Shown piece by piece: positions 31,856 through 39,811 of a stretch of 39,811 bases of DNA. Source of the stretch: JAGVPT01 sp964384415. Its GTDB lineage: Bacteria > Bacteroidota > Ignavibacteria > UBA10030 > UBA8401. Numbering within the stretch: position 1 is the first letter of the stretch; each line of letters begins with the position of its first letter. The notes beneath the pieces were generated by a model. The model had not been told where the DNA came from, searched no databases, and was given only the letters and a program-made list of their open reading frames with translations. A program made the position numbers and the translations under genes. The stretch covers positions 1-39,811 of the forward strand of contig CAYLMV010000028.1 of assembly GCA_964384415.1 (NCBI GenBank). Direction: 5' to 3'.

Positions 31856-33796
31856 TTGAGCAGCATTAAAGAAGTACTCATCGGAAAACCGCGCGATATC
31901 CACGATCCAAACCTCTTCCATAAGATTTCCCTGATTGCCTTCCTTGCCTGGGTAGGCCTCGGAGCCGACGGACTCAGTTCCTCTGCATACGGTCCTGACG
32001 AAGCGTTTCGCGCGCTGTCCGGTCACACGGAATTAGCCGTTCTGCTCGCCATTGCAACCGCGTTGACCGTCTTCATCATCTCGTACGCCTACAGCCGCAT
32101 TATCGAGCATTTCCCGAGCGGCGGCGGCGGGTTTATCGTAGCGACAAAACTCCTCGGTGCGCCGTTCGGCGTTGTTTCCGGTTCCGCTTTGCTCGTCGAC
32201 TACATCCTCACGATCACCGTTTCAATTGCATCCGGCGCGGCGCAAATCTTCAGCTTCCTTCCCTATTCCTGGCAGCGATGGATGGTGCCCGTCGAGGCGA
32301 CAGCCATCATCGTTCTCGTGTTCCTGAATCTGCGCGGCATCAAAGAGTCAATTTCGGTCATGGTGCCGATCTTCCTCACGTTTGTGGCTGCGCATCTTAT
32401 ACTTTTTGGCGGGGCCATCTTTCAGCATCTGCGCGAGGCTCCGGCGATCGCCTCTCAGGTAGGGCAGAACCTGCATATGAGTTACACATCGCTCGGTTTT
32501 TGGGGGATGTTCGTGATTCTGGCGCGCGCGTACTCGCGGGGCGCGGGAACGTACACGGGAATCGAAGCCGTCTCAAACGGCATTCAGATCATGCGGGAGC
32601 CGCGCGTTCCGACCGCCAAGCGTACGATGGTCTATATGGCCACATCGCTGGCAATAACTGCCGGTACAATCCTCCTGATTTATCTCCTGCTCGGCGTCAG
32701 CGAACAACCGGGCAAGACACTGAATGCCGTCATGGTGGAGAAGGTCAATTTCGGACCATGGTTTGTTATCATCGTCCTTGTTTCGGAGGCCGCGCTGTTG
32801 TTCGTCGCCGCGCAGACGGGATTCATCGACGGTCCTCGCGTCATGGCGAACATGGCGACCGACCGCTGGCTGCCGCACCGGTTCGCTTCGTTGTCCGACC
32901 GCCTGACAATGCACTACGGCATTATGCTCATTGGCGCCGCATCGATCGCAACTCTTCTCTACACCGGCGGGAATATTGACGCCTTAGTGACGATGTATTC
33001 CATCAACGTGTTCATCACTTTCTCGTTGACCGAAATCGGTATGGTGAAGTTCTGGATCACCGGGCGCAAGAAATATCCGGAATGGAAGAAATCCCTTCCC
33101 GTGCATTTGACGGGACTTGTCCTGTGCCTTTCAATTCTCACGGTTGTTGTGATCGAGAAATTTGCCCAGGGTGCATGGATGACGGTGGTGGTGACATCGG
33201 CGTTGATCCTTCTCTGCGTGCTTATCCGGCGGCACTACCGGCTTGTCACCACGAAACTTCGATCCTTGTCCGATGTCCTCAAAGACCTTCCCGTCGAACA
33301 CGCCGGAGTTCATGCTGAAGAGAAACTCAGCGGAAACACACCTACGGCCATTTTGCTGGTCGAGAACTACAGCGGCCTGGGAATTCATTCCCTGCTCAAT
33401 ATCATGAAGCAATTCCCCGGCTACTTCAAACAGATCATCTTCGTTTCTGTTGCAGTCGTGGATTCAGGAAATTTTAAAGGAGCCGATGAGGTCGGACGGC
33501 TCGAAGAGAATACAAAACAGGAATTGCAGAAATATGTGCAGCTGGCGATCAACCTCGGTCTCGTGGCGACATCACGGATGTCGATCGGGATAGAAGCAGT
33601 TGAATCGGCAGAAAAGCTCTGCGTGGAACTCTCCCGCGAATTCAAACAGTCGGTCTTCTTTGCGGGAAAGCTCGTCTTCCAGAAGCCAAAATGGTATCAG
33701 CGAATCCTTCACAGCGAGACGGCCTTTGCTATCCAAAACCGTCTGGAACTGGATGGGTTGTCGATGGTTATCTTGCCGGTGCGTGTCTGGAATTAG
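31856..33796 (+). CDS. APC-superfamily transporter with cytoplasmic C-terminal domain (KimA-like)
   Basis: 646 residues. The start codon is TTG, chosen because AAGGA lies 6 bases upstream and no closer ATG is in frame. About twelve membrane helices occupy residues 20-460. The first carries the APC-type unwound motif near GLGADGLSSSAYGPDEA, followed by FPSGGGGFIVA and a conserved LLVDYILTITVSIASG segment. Residues about 490-646 form a soluble C-terminal domain (TAILLVENYSGLGIHSLLNIM, then a Lys-rich end). This plan, and the S-AYGPDEA signature, fit the APC permeases close to the KimA potassium importers, whose C-terminal domain binds c-di-AMP; amino-acid permeases are the alternative. Substrate is not certain. 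The glycosidase gene follows 45 bp behind on the same strand. Confidence 0.75.
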   Translation: MSSIKEVLIGKPRDIHDPNLFHKISLIAFLAWVGLGADGLSSSAYGPDEAFRALSGHTELAVLLAIATALTVFIISYAYSRIIEHFPSGGGGFIVATKLLGAPFGVVSGSALLVDYILTITVSIASGAAQIFSFLPYSWQRWMVPVEATAIIVLVFLNLRGIKESISVMVPIFLTFVAAHLILFGGAIFQHLREAPAIASQVGQNLHMSYTSLGFWGMFVILARAYSRGAGTYTGIEAVSNGIQIMREPRVPTAKRTMVYMATSLAITAGTILLIYLLLGVSEQPGKTLNAVMVEKVNFGPWFVIIVLVSEAALLFVAAQTGFIDGPRVMANMATDRWLPHRFASLSDRLTMHYGIMLIGAASIATLLYTGGNIDALVTMYSINVFITFSLTEIGMVKFWITGRKKYPEWKKSLPVHLTGLVLCLSILTVVVIEKFAQGAWMTVVVTSALILLCVLIRRHYRLVTTKLRSLSDVLKDLPVEHAGVHAEEKLSGNTPTAILLVENYSGLGIHSLLNIMKQFPGYFKQIIFVSVAVVDSGNFKGADEVGRLEENTKQELQKYVQLAINLGLVATSRMSIGIEAVESAEKLCVELSREFKQSVFFAGKLVFQKPKWYQRILHSETAFAIQNRLELDGLSMVILPVRVWN

Positions 33797-33841
33797 GGCG
33801 AACGAGTTTCATTCTTCCATTCTTATCACCTCGGGTTTGTC

Positions 33842-35512
33842 ATGAAAACAACACTAACCCTCCTGCTCCTTTCCCTTTTCGCTGCTTCAGCATCTGTCGG
33901 CCAGGTCACTCCACAGTACAAGATGCTTGCTTCGCCGGCAATCCAGTTTCACAAAACCGAATGGACGATCGACGTCGCGGATACTTTTCAGAATCCCTTC
34001 GATGCCCGTGAGGTTGCGGTCGACATGCTGCTCACCTCGCCTTCCGGCAAACCGCTGTTGCTCCCATGCTACTTCGACTCTCATGAGAGAAATGGAACTT
34101 CGTGGAAAGCCAGATTCACTCCGCAGGAGGCCGGGAAGTACTCCTATTCCTTCCGGCTCACGACACGCGCGGCGACAACGGAGTCTCCCGTCGGATTCTT
34201 CGCCGCTGCTGCGAGCAACGATGCGGGTTTCCTTCACGCAAACGACTATTGGACGTTCAAATTTGACAACGGAACTCTGTTCAGAGGGATCGGCGAGAAC
34301 ATCGGCTGGGAATCGCGGTCTTTTGAGGATCCAAAATGGACCTACGTCTATTTATTGTCCAAACTTGCCGCCAACAAAGGCAATTTCTTTAGAACCTGGA
34401 TTTGCAGCTGGAATCTTCCGTTGGAATGGAAGAAAGTGAGCGCAACGAAGCGGTATGCAAACAGCGACCAGTATTTTAACCCAAGCGCTATGAAGAGATT
34501 CGATGAGCTGGTCACTCTTTGCGACAGCCTCGGCCTGCATTTTATGCTCACTCTCGACTGGCACGGAGCTCTGATTCCGGATGAGCAATGGAGATTCAGC
34601 AGCTACAATTCTGCGAACGGAGGTCCGGCTGCAAATCCCACCGAATTTTTTACAAGCCTGGCGTCCCAGGAGCAATACAAGAACAAGCTGCGATATCTGG
34701 TGGCGCGCTGGGGATACAGCCCGAGCATTGCCGCATGGGAGTTCTTTAACGAAATCGATAACGCCGCGTTCACAGGCCGCGACAGCATCCGTATCCCGCA
34801 CGCCGCCATCACACAATGGCATATGGAGATGAGCAGGTACCTCAAGGATATCGATCCGTACGGCCATATGGTAACGACAAGCATCTCTCACCGCGATATC
34901 GAAGGACTGAATTCAATTGCGTATATCGACTTCAACCAAAAACACATTTACAAACACACAGAGAAAATTCCGGCAATCTACGGATCCTACATCCAGACGT
35001 TTGGCAAGCCTTACATTGTCGCCGAGTTCGGATACAGATGGGAAGACGACGATTCCACATATGGTAGAGCCTTCGATTACGATTTTAAACGAGGCCTTTG
35101 GTATGGTTTGTTCAGCCCGACTCCCGTGCTGCCCATGAGCTGGTGGTGGGAATTGTTCGACCGCAGGGGAATGACGTCGTATTTTCGCGGCGTCAGATTG
35201 ATCTCAGACGAAATGCTGAAGGCTGGGAACGGATCGTTTGTTCCTTTGCCGGTCTCGGCCGGTATGTTGGAAAGTCACGGAGTCCGGTGCGGCAGCGAAT
35301 ATTTTATCTATCTTCTGAACAACAGCGACAGTGTCGTCACAGCGCCGGTTGCATTTGCCGTCGACGCTGCCCGCGGAGTCTCGGTACACTCCTTCATCCC
35401 GGACGAATTGGCCTTCAAGGAGATAACGGATTTCACCGAGCGGCACGACAGCGTGGCGGTCGCTGTAAAATTGGGGAGCAGGAAAGAAATTGTGCTGCGC
35501 ATCGCTCGGTGA
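33842..35512 (+). CDS. secreted DUF5060 / GH5-like glycoside hydrolase
   Basis: 556 residues. A signal peptide (about 1-20, cleaving near SVG-Q) is followed by a DUF5060-type N-terminal beta-sandwich (about 30-120: NPFDAREVAVDM, FTPQEAGKYSY). A TIM-barrel of the GH5/clan GH-A kind covers about 130-460. The candidate acid/base Glu304 is in WEFFNEIDN, and the candidate nucleophile Glu395 in IVAEFGY; both are in the spots expected for clan GH-A at the ends of strands 4 and 7. A short C-terminal beta domain (about 470-556) closes the protein. There is no T9SS tail, so it should be periplasmic or lipid-free secreted. Substrate is not deducible; mannan, glucan or galactan-type glycans are all possible in this clan. 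Confidence 0.82.
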   Translation: MKTTLTLLLLSLFAASASVGQVTPQYKMLASPAIQFHKTEWTIDVADTFQNPFDAREVAVDMLLTSPSGKPLLLPCYFDSHERNGTSWKARFTPQEAGKYSYSFRLTTRAATTESPVGFFAAAASNDAGFLHANDYWTFKFDNGTLFRGIGENIGWESRSFEDPKWTYVYLLSKLAANKGNFFRTWICSWNLPLEWKKVSATKRYANSDQYFNPSAMKRFDELVTLCDSLGLHFMLTLDWHGALIPDEQWRFSSYNSANGGPAANPTEFFTSLASQEQYKNKLRYLVARWGYSPSIAAWEFFNEIDNAAFTGRDSIRIPHAAITQWHMEMSRYLKDIDPYGHMVTTSISHRDIEGLNSIAYIDFNQKHIYKHTEKIPAIYGSYIQTFGKPYIVAEFGYRWEDDDSTYGRAFDYDFKRGLWYGLFSPTPVLPMSWWWELFDRRGMTSYFRGVRLISDEMLKAGNGSFVPLPVSAGMLESHGVRCGSEYFIYLLNNSDSVVTAPVAFAVDAARGVSVHSFIPDELAFKEITDFTERHDSVAVAVKLGSRKEIVLRIAR

Positions 35513-35661
35513 GTCGGATATGTCGGATTTGAATATCGACCGTTCATTTCTCCCGCATAGAAAACTAGCATCGCGTAGATTCCGCCAGTCCGAATTGTCG
35601 TTATGTTTCAATCGGCGTGTTGAGCGATGGATATATCCGCATCGGACGGTTGATAAAATGA

Positions 35662-35688
35662 AAAAGGCTGGTTCATCGCCAGCCTTTT
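35662..35688. terminator. bidirectional rho-independent terminator
   Basis: AAAAGGCTGG, a 7-base loop, CCAGCCTTTT. The 6-bp GC-rich stem is extended by A-T pairs, giving a T-run on both strands. It sits between convergent genes (glycosidase ending at 35512, T9SS protein ending at 35712) and can serve both. Confidence 0.88.
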
Positions 35689-35711
35689 CAGAAAATCCGA
35701 TCCGCTCTTTC

Positions 35712-38700
35712 TTACTTCAATAAGAGCATCTTCTTGACGTCGACGAATTTGATTTGAGGATTGCTCACCGAGACCGCTTCGATTCGGTAGAAATACATTC
35801 CGCTCGGCACCGTCGCATTCCATACCGCCTCTCCAAATCCTGCCGCTTGCTCGCCGCTCACCAGCTGTGATACCAACTGTCCCAGAGTATTGTAAATCCT
35901 GATCCGCACAATGCTGCGGTATGGCAGCGCATAGCGTATCATCGTGGAGGGATTGAATGGATTCGGATAGTTCTGGCTCAACTCGAAATGATCGGGCACG
36001 CCCGATTGCGCGGAGCTGACGCCGGTAAGCGGAATTCCTTTTCCGGTTACTTTCACCGTATCGGGTGAACTATCGGCATTGCTGAAGATAAAAATGAGCC
36101 CCTGCACCGGCTCCGTTGTGAACGGTGAAAAACCGATTGTGTCGGCAAAGGATTGACCAGGGTTAAGAACGCGGACGATCGGCCTCCCATCAAAGAGAAG
36201 GGAGCTGGTGGTGACATTTGTAATCTTGAGCGTGTCGCCTCCTGTGTTTGTGATTGTCAGGGTTGTATCCTTCTCTTGACCGACATTGACATTGCCAAAC
36301 GAGATGGAGTGAGCCGACAATGTTAAGACCGGTTTTCCGGTTCCTACTCCGTTCACTTTAATTGTATCGGGCGACGTTATTGCATTGCTCACGACCAGGA
36401 TCGAGGCCTGCGCAGGCCCAATCGATGAAGGCGAGAATGAAAGCGTATCCGCGAATGACTGAGAGGGAACCAGAGTCCGCACTGTAGGCCTTGCGCCAAA
36501 CACTGCTGAGCCTGTTGTGAAATTCGTGATCTTGAGCGTGTCGCTCCCGTTATTCGTTATCGTGACGGTTGTATCCTTCTCTTGTCCAACCTTGACATTG
36601 CCGAATGAAATGGAGACAGAAGAAAGATGGAGCCCCGCGTGTCCAACGCCGGTTCCGATTACCTGAATCGTGTCGGGCGATGATGACGCGTTGCTCGTGA
36701 CAATGATCGCTGCGCTGGCGAGCCCGGCAGCTGCCGGAGTAAACCGGATCGAGTCTATGAACGACTGGCCCGGGGTAAGACTTTTGGAGGATATCCGGAC
36801 AGTGAATGGATTTCCCGAAGAAACAACGCTGGTGATGTTGAGGACGTCCGCTCCGTTGTTTGCAATCGTCACCGTTGTGTCTTTGAAGCCGCCGAGGCTG
36901 ACTTTTCCGAAATCAATCGTCTTGTGTGAAGCGTTCAGACCCGGCTTCAATACGATGGAACTGTCGGTCAGTACTGCGAAATTCTGTTCGGGAACGCCCA
37001 GGATGCCGATGATCTGCCCTCCCACGAGCAAGGCATGCTGGGCTTGTGCAAGAGCATTGACTGTGCCGGAGCCGATATTATTGTTGATGAATGAACTCCA
37101 GGATGAAACGGCTCCCGTTCCCGCGTCGATGTACGCCAGCTGCTCACGGGTCAGTGTATTGATCGTTTCGAACTGGCCGCCAATGATGAGCTGATTTCCT
37201 TCCGGAAGGATGGCATTGACGTTGAGCTGCAGGTCAAACTTTGCATCGAATCCCGACTTCAGAGCTCCCGTCGCAGTGTCGACCGCAGCGATGCTTTTGC
37301 GCGTTACTCCGCCAACGTTGGTGAAGCCTCCTCCAAGATAGACCGTGGAACCCTGTGTGGCGAGGGACCAGCAGAGGTTACTTGGATTCGGATTCCATGC
37401 GGTAAGCGAATCGGTCGTCGTATCGAAAGCCGCCGCATAGTTGCGAGTCTGGCCGTAGACTGTACTGAAGAATCCGCTCGCAAAGACAAGTGATCCGGAA
37501 CTCGCAAGCGAATAAACTCCGCCATTGTCGAGAGTCGGATGCCACGGCAGGACTGCACCCGTATTCTTATCTATCGCTCCCAGATAACTTCGTACAGACC
37601 CTTCGATGTTTCCAAAATTGCCTCCAAGATAGAGCCTGTTGCCAAGCTGCATCATGGTGAAGACCGCGCCCCCGGTCGCGCCGCTCCACGAGGAGATTGG
37701 GATAAGGGCTCCTGCCGACGTATCAACCGCTGCAAGGTACGAACGACTCCCTCCGCCGATCGAAGTGAAATTTCCTCCGACGATCACTTTGTCCCCTACG
37801 ACCGTCAGAGCGCTTACTCCGCCGGAGGCATTCGGATTCCACGGAGTAATGAGCCCCGAAGTGAGGTCCACGGCGGCAAGATTGTTTCGCGTCACTGATC
37901 CGGTTGAGGTAAAAAGTCCACCGGCGAAAATGATATTCCCATACGAAGAAAGTGTGTACGGATTTTCATTGAGTTGGCTATCCCACGTAGAAACGGTTCC
38001 GGTGGAGGTATCAACGGCGGCAAGGTAACTTATGTTCTTCCCTCCGATGGATGTAAAATCTCCTCCGACAAAAAGTTTTGAGCCGGCTATCGCGATAGTT
38101 CTTACGGTGTTGTTCGGAGCAGCATTCCACGTCGACGCCTGACCTGTCGCGGTGTCGATTGCGGCAAGATCTGTTACGGTTTGGCCGCCGATGGCTGTAA
38201 ATGAGCCGCCGACATAGAGTTTTCCATGAGCGAGGGCCATCGAGGAAACTATTCCAAATCCGCCGCTGATCGTTCCGCATGGATTCCAACCGGAAACGAC
38301 ATTTCCGGCGGCATCCATTTTCACAAGTCCCAGCCGGGCAACGCTGTTGATCTGCGAGAAATATCCGCATGCATACACATACCCGTTAGCGTAGATGAAT
38401 TGCGAGACAGAGGCGGAACCGGACGGGCCTCCGTTCAACGGAAACCAGTTCGTGGCATTTCCTGCGGAGGTGTCGGTCGATCCCATGAGGAAGCGAAATT
38501 GTCCTCCCAAAGAGCTAAAATATCCGCCGACGAAAACTGTGCTTCCCACTTGTTGTATTGCAGTAATCTCGTTATCTGTCTGCGGGTTCCATGAAAGGAG
38601 GTTTCCGGTCGCTGTATCGAACACCGCTCCGTAGCCGCGCGACTGACCGGCAATCGTCGTGAAGTTTCCCCCGACATACAATCGGTTGCCTGCCAGAGAT

Positions 38701-39113
38701 AAACACTGGACAAAACTGTTTGGAGCAGGGTTCCATGAATCGACCGAGTGATCCGGCCGAACATGCACCAAATATTTCCTCAGCTGGCCGCCGACGTACG
38801 AGAAATTCCCCCCGACGTACCATCCGCCTCTGCCATCGGGAATCGATGTATACACTCTCCCCTGGACCGGGTCGAGTTTTGGAAATGTTCTGTCTGGTTT
38901 CGCTGTGGCAGTATCAAGAAAGGCGCCGGTGCCGGAAGCATATCCGATCTTGGTGAACGTTCCGCCGAGATACGCTTTGTTACCGCTCACGACAATGCTG
39001 TTGACCTGGCCGTCGAGGGGAGAATCAAACCAGGGCTGAACAGTCTGAGCGTAAGCGGTAGTCATCACAATGCAACAAACGATGGCATGAATCCAGAGTA
39101 GCCGTTTCAACAT
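35712..39113 (-). CDS. giant T9SS-secreted propeller protein with three ASH-type domains
   Basis: 1133 residues from the ATG at 39113, preferred over an in-frame TTG at 39185. It has AAAGGA 8 bases upstream and a proper signal peptide directly after it (LKRLLWIHAIVCCIVMTTAYA-Q). Residues about 25-700 are beta-propeller-like repeats of roughly 45-50 residues. The pattern is V-G--(L/V)(Y/F)-GG-F---GG----YLAA-D---G----W-P. Three tandem choice-of-anchor-D/ASH-like Ig domains follow (about 730-1030). Each starts ISFG(N/K)V--G--KDTTVTI-N-G-D-L-I. The last ~90 residues are a T9SS sorting domain (NYPNPFNPST, GMYFYRI). It is expected on the cell surface; no enzymatic residues are visible, so adhesion or ligand binding is the best guess. 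Confidence 0.9.
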   Translation of the reverse strand: MLKRLLWIHAIVCCIVMTTAYAQTVQPWFDSPLDGQVNSIVVSGNKAYLGGTFTKIGYASGTGAFLDTATAKPDRTFPKLDPVQGRVYTSIPDGRGGWYVGGNFSYVGGQLRKYLVHVRPDHSVDSWNPAPNSFVQCLSLAGNRLYVGGNFTTIAGQSRGYGAVFDTATGNLLSWNPQTDNEITAIQQVGSTVFVGGYFSSLGGQFRFLMGSTDTSAGNATNWFPLNGGPSGSASVSQFIYANGYVYACGYFSQINSVARLGLVKMDAAGNVVSGWNPCGTISGGFGIVSSMALAHGKLYVGGSFTAIGGQTVTDLAAIDTATGQASTWNAAPNNTVRTIAIAGSKLFVGGDFTSIGGKNISYLAAVDTSTGTVSTWDSQLNENPYTLSSYGNIIFAGGLFTSTGSVTRNNLAAVDLTSGLITPWNPNASGGVSALTVVGDKVIVGGNFTSIGGGSRSYLAAVDTSAGALIPISSWSGATGGAVFTMMQLGNRLYLGGNFGNIEGSVRSYLGAIDKNTGAVLPWHPTLDNGGVYSLASSGSLVFASGFFSTVYGQTRNYAAAFDTTTDSLTAWNPNPSNLCWSLATQGSTVYLGGGFTNVGGVTRKSIAAVDTATGALKSGFDAKFDLQLNVNAILPEGNQLIIGGQFETINTLTREQLAYIDAGTGAVSSWSSFINNNIGSGTVNALAQAQHALLVGGQIIGILGVPEQNFAVLTDSSIVLKPGLNASHKTIDFGKVSLGGFKDTTVTIANNGADVLNITSVVSSGNPFTVRISSKSLTPGQSFIDSIRFTPAAAGLASAAIIVTSNASSSPDTIQVIGTGVGHAGLHLSSVSISFGNVKVGQEKDTTVTITNNGSDTLKITNFTTGSAVFGARPTVRTLVPSQSFADTLSFSPSSIGPAQASILVVSNAITSPDTIKVNGVGTGKPVLTLSAHSISFGNVNVGQEKDTTLTITNTGGDTLKITNVTTSSLLFDGRPIVRVLNPGQSFADTIGFSPFTTEPVQGLIFIFSNADSSPDTVKVTGKGIPLTGVSSAQSGVPDHFELSQNYPNPFNPSTMIRYALPYRSIVRIRIYNTLGQLVSQLVSGEQAAGFGEAVWNATVPSGMYFYRIEAVSVSNPQIKFVDVKKMLLLK

Positions 39114-39344
39114 TCCAATTAGTCCTTTCTTATGTGGTAGACAGTGCGGTTGTTTGAGCTTGAAAACAAGCAGGTCTTCAGGCAAGAGGAGTTCTTAAAT
39201 TCTCTCGTAAATTGACACTTACAGTTAACTGGTGTTTATCGGCAATCAGAATGGGATAACGCTGAAAGGAACAGCACGGTCCTACCACTGCGCTGGCAAC
39301 TTCTTGAACTTACGTATAACGATAAGGTTAATCGGCCAACTGAA

Positions 39345-39384
39345 TTGTGATGGTACTCAAAGGTTCGTTCAGTATGAATCACAA
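39345..39384. repeat. imperfect inverted repeat beside the transposase gene
   Basis: TTGTGAT at 39345-39351 and ATCACAA at 39378-39384 are perfect complements, extended inward by TACT/AGTA. It lies 15 bases beyond the stop codon of the REP-associated transposase at the right edge, where such genes often carry their own palindromic element. It does not match the kinase-cluster hairpin family. Confidence 0.45.
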
Positions 39385-39398
39385 CCGGCCCTGGCTCA

Positions 39399-39811
39399 TT
39401 AAACACCGGCAGCATGAGTATCGTGCCAATGGGCGGGATTATTCGCAATGTACTTTCGAATGGCCCTGAGTTCATGTTCATTGCGAATAATGTGTTCGTA
39501 GTAATCCCTCTGCCAGTTGAAGCCAGGAAATCCATTCTTGCGGCAAAGTGTGGTGACGGCAGCTTTATATGTCCTGATGATAACGCCGAGCGTTCTCTTT
39601 CGGGGTGATATGAATGAAAAGTAGTTGTCTTCTTTTCTTGTTGGAGGGATGTTCAAAGCGGCAGGGCGTTTTAAGCGGTTGCTCAATGCGAGAGCTTTGA
39701 AGAGGGGCCTGCCCATAGTTGCGGTGTTCAATAAGGGGCTGCCCAATGAGGGGGTGTTCAATAAGGGGCTACCCATAGTGGCGGCTTTCAATAAGGGGCT
39801 ACCCATAGTGG
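39399..39811 (-). CDS. REP-associated (Y1/IS200-type) transposase, C-terminal part, N-terminus beyond the window
   Basis: The frame stays open to the window edge, so this is the 3' part of a longer gene; the HUH and catalytic Tyr region would lie outside. What is visible is the C-terminal signature of RAYT-like transposases: RTLGVIIRTYKAAVTTL, then WQRDYYEHIIRNE-ELRAIRKYIANNPAHW, ending near the stop at 39399-39401. Ahead of it the linker is a run of about five 10-residue repeats, (GSPLLNTATM)n, coded by a 30-bp DNA repeat. RAYTs are single-copy domesticated relatives of IS200/IS605 transposases that spread palindromic REP elements. Whether it acts on the hairpins near the kinases is a hypothesis. 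Confidence 0.85.
   Translation of the reverse strand, partial: TMGSPLLKAATMGSPLLNTPSLGSPLLNTATMGRPLFKALALSNRLKRPAALNIPPTRKEDNYFSFISPRKRTLGVIIRTYKAAVTTLCRKNGFPGFNWQRDYYEHIIRNEHELRAIRKYIANNPAHWHDTHAAGV
39667..39811 (-). repeat. 30-bp in-frame tandem repeat within the transposase linker
   Basis: TTCAATAAGGGGCT recurs at 39727, 39757 and 39787, exactly 30 bases apart, with degenerate units near 39697 and 39667. The array reaches the window end, so total copy number is unknown. The length is a multiple of three, so the reading frame of the transposase is kept whatever the copy number. Confidence 0.85.

Noticed and set aside
39114..39185. TTG start adding 24 residues to the T9SS protein
   Set aside because: The extension would precede the signal peptide; the ATG at 39113 has a good ribosome-binding site and is directly followed by the signal peptide.

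Overview
The window reads as part of a draft scaffold (one 100-N gap at 28306-28405) from a member of the Bacteroidota/Chlorobiota side of the FCB group, most likely Ignavibacteria or a close relative. Three things point there. Two large secreted proteins end in type IX secretion sorting domains built on the NYPNPFNPST motif. There is an outer-membrane beta-barrel receptor of the Bacteroidota type. Propeller sensors and PknB-type kinases with TPR or TolB-like sensor halves are abundant. The lineage is inferred from gene content only; there is no rRNA or marker gene here.

Left part (1-16204). A truncated exported-protein gene at the left edge is followed by about 1.1 kb without a recognisable gene. 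Then come an SGNH-hydrolase/TPR membrane protein, a GH74 xyloglucanase-type enzyme with a T9SS tail, and a type-B carboxylesterase 90 bp behind it, a possible xyloglucan-degrading pair. Next are a 'two-component regulator' propeller protein that ends in a four-cysteine motif instead of a histidine kinase, an ABC exporter, a convergent TonB-dependent-type receptor and a small metallophosphoesterase.

Central part (16205-30803), all on the minus strand. In transcription order: a GAF-SpoIIE (RsbU-type) phosphatase, a protein with two ABM-like folds, a repeat array, then four tandem PknB-type Ser/Thr kinases. Their first ~30 residues are nearly identical but the C-terminal halves differ (one TolB/PD40 beta-propeller, three TolB-N/FlgO-like plus TPR). 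Directly before the first kinase lies a 23-codon relic of a further kinase, which keeps its ribosome-binding site and start and overlaps the intact kinase by ATGA. The cluster is bordered and interrupted by a hairpin repeat family whose stems vary by compensatory changes. This includes a 101-bp tandem array downstream and 108/109-bp arrays upstream. The region looks like a kinase family that has grown and shrunk by recombination.

Right part (30804-39811). A gene-poor kilobase holds palindromic repeats and an unusual interleaved inverted repeat. It is followed by an APC-superfamily (KimA-like) transporter starting with TTG, a secreted DUF5060/GH5-like glycosidase, a bidirectional terminator, and a giant T9SS-secreted propeller/ASH-domain protein. 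At the right edge is the 3' part of a REP-associated (Y1/IS200-type) transposase whose linker is an in-frame 30-bp tandem repeat. A transposase of this class is a plausible, unproven, source of the hairpin repeats.
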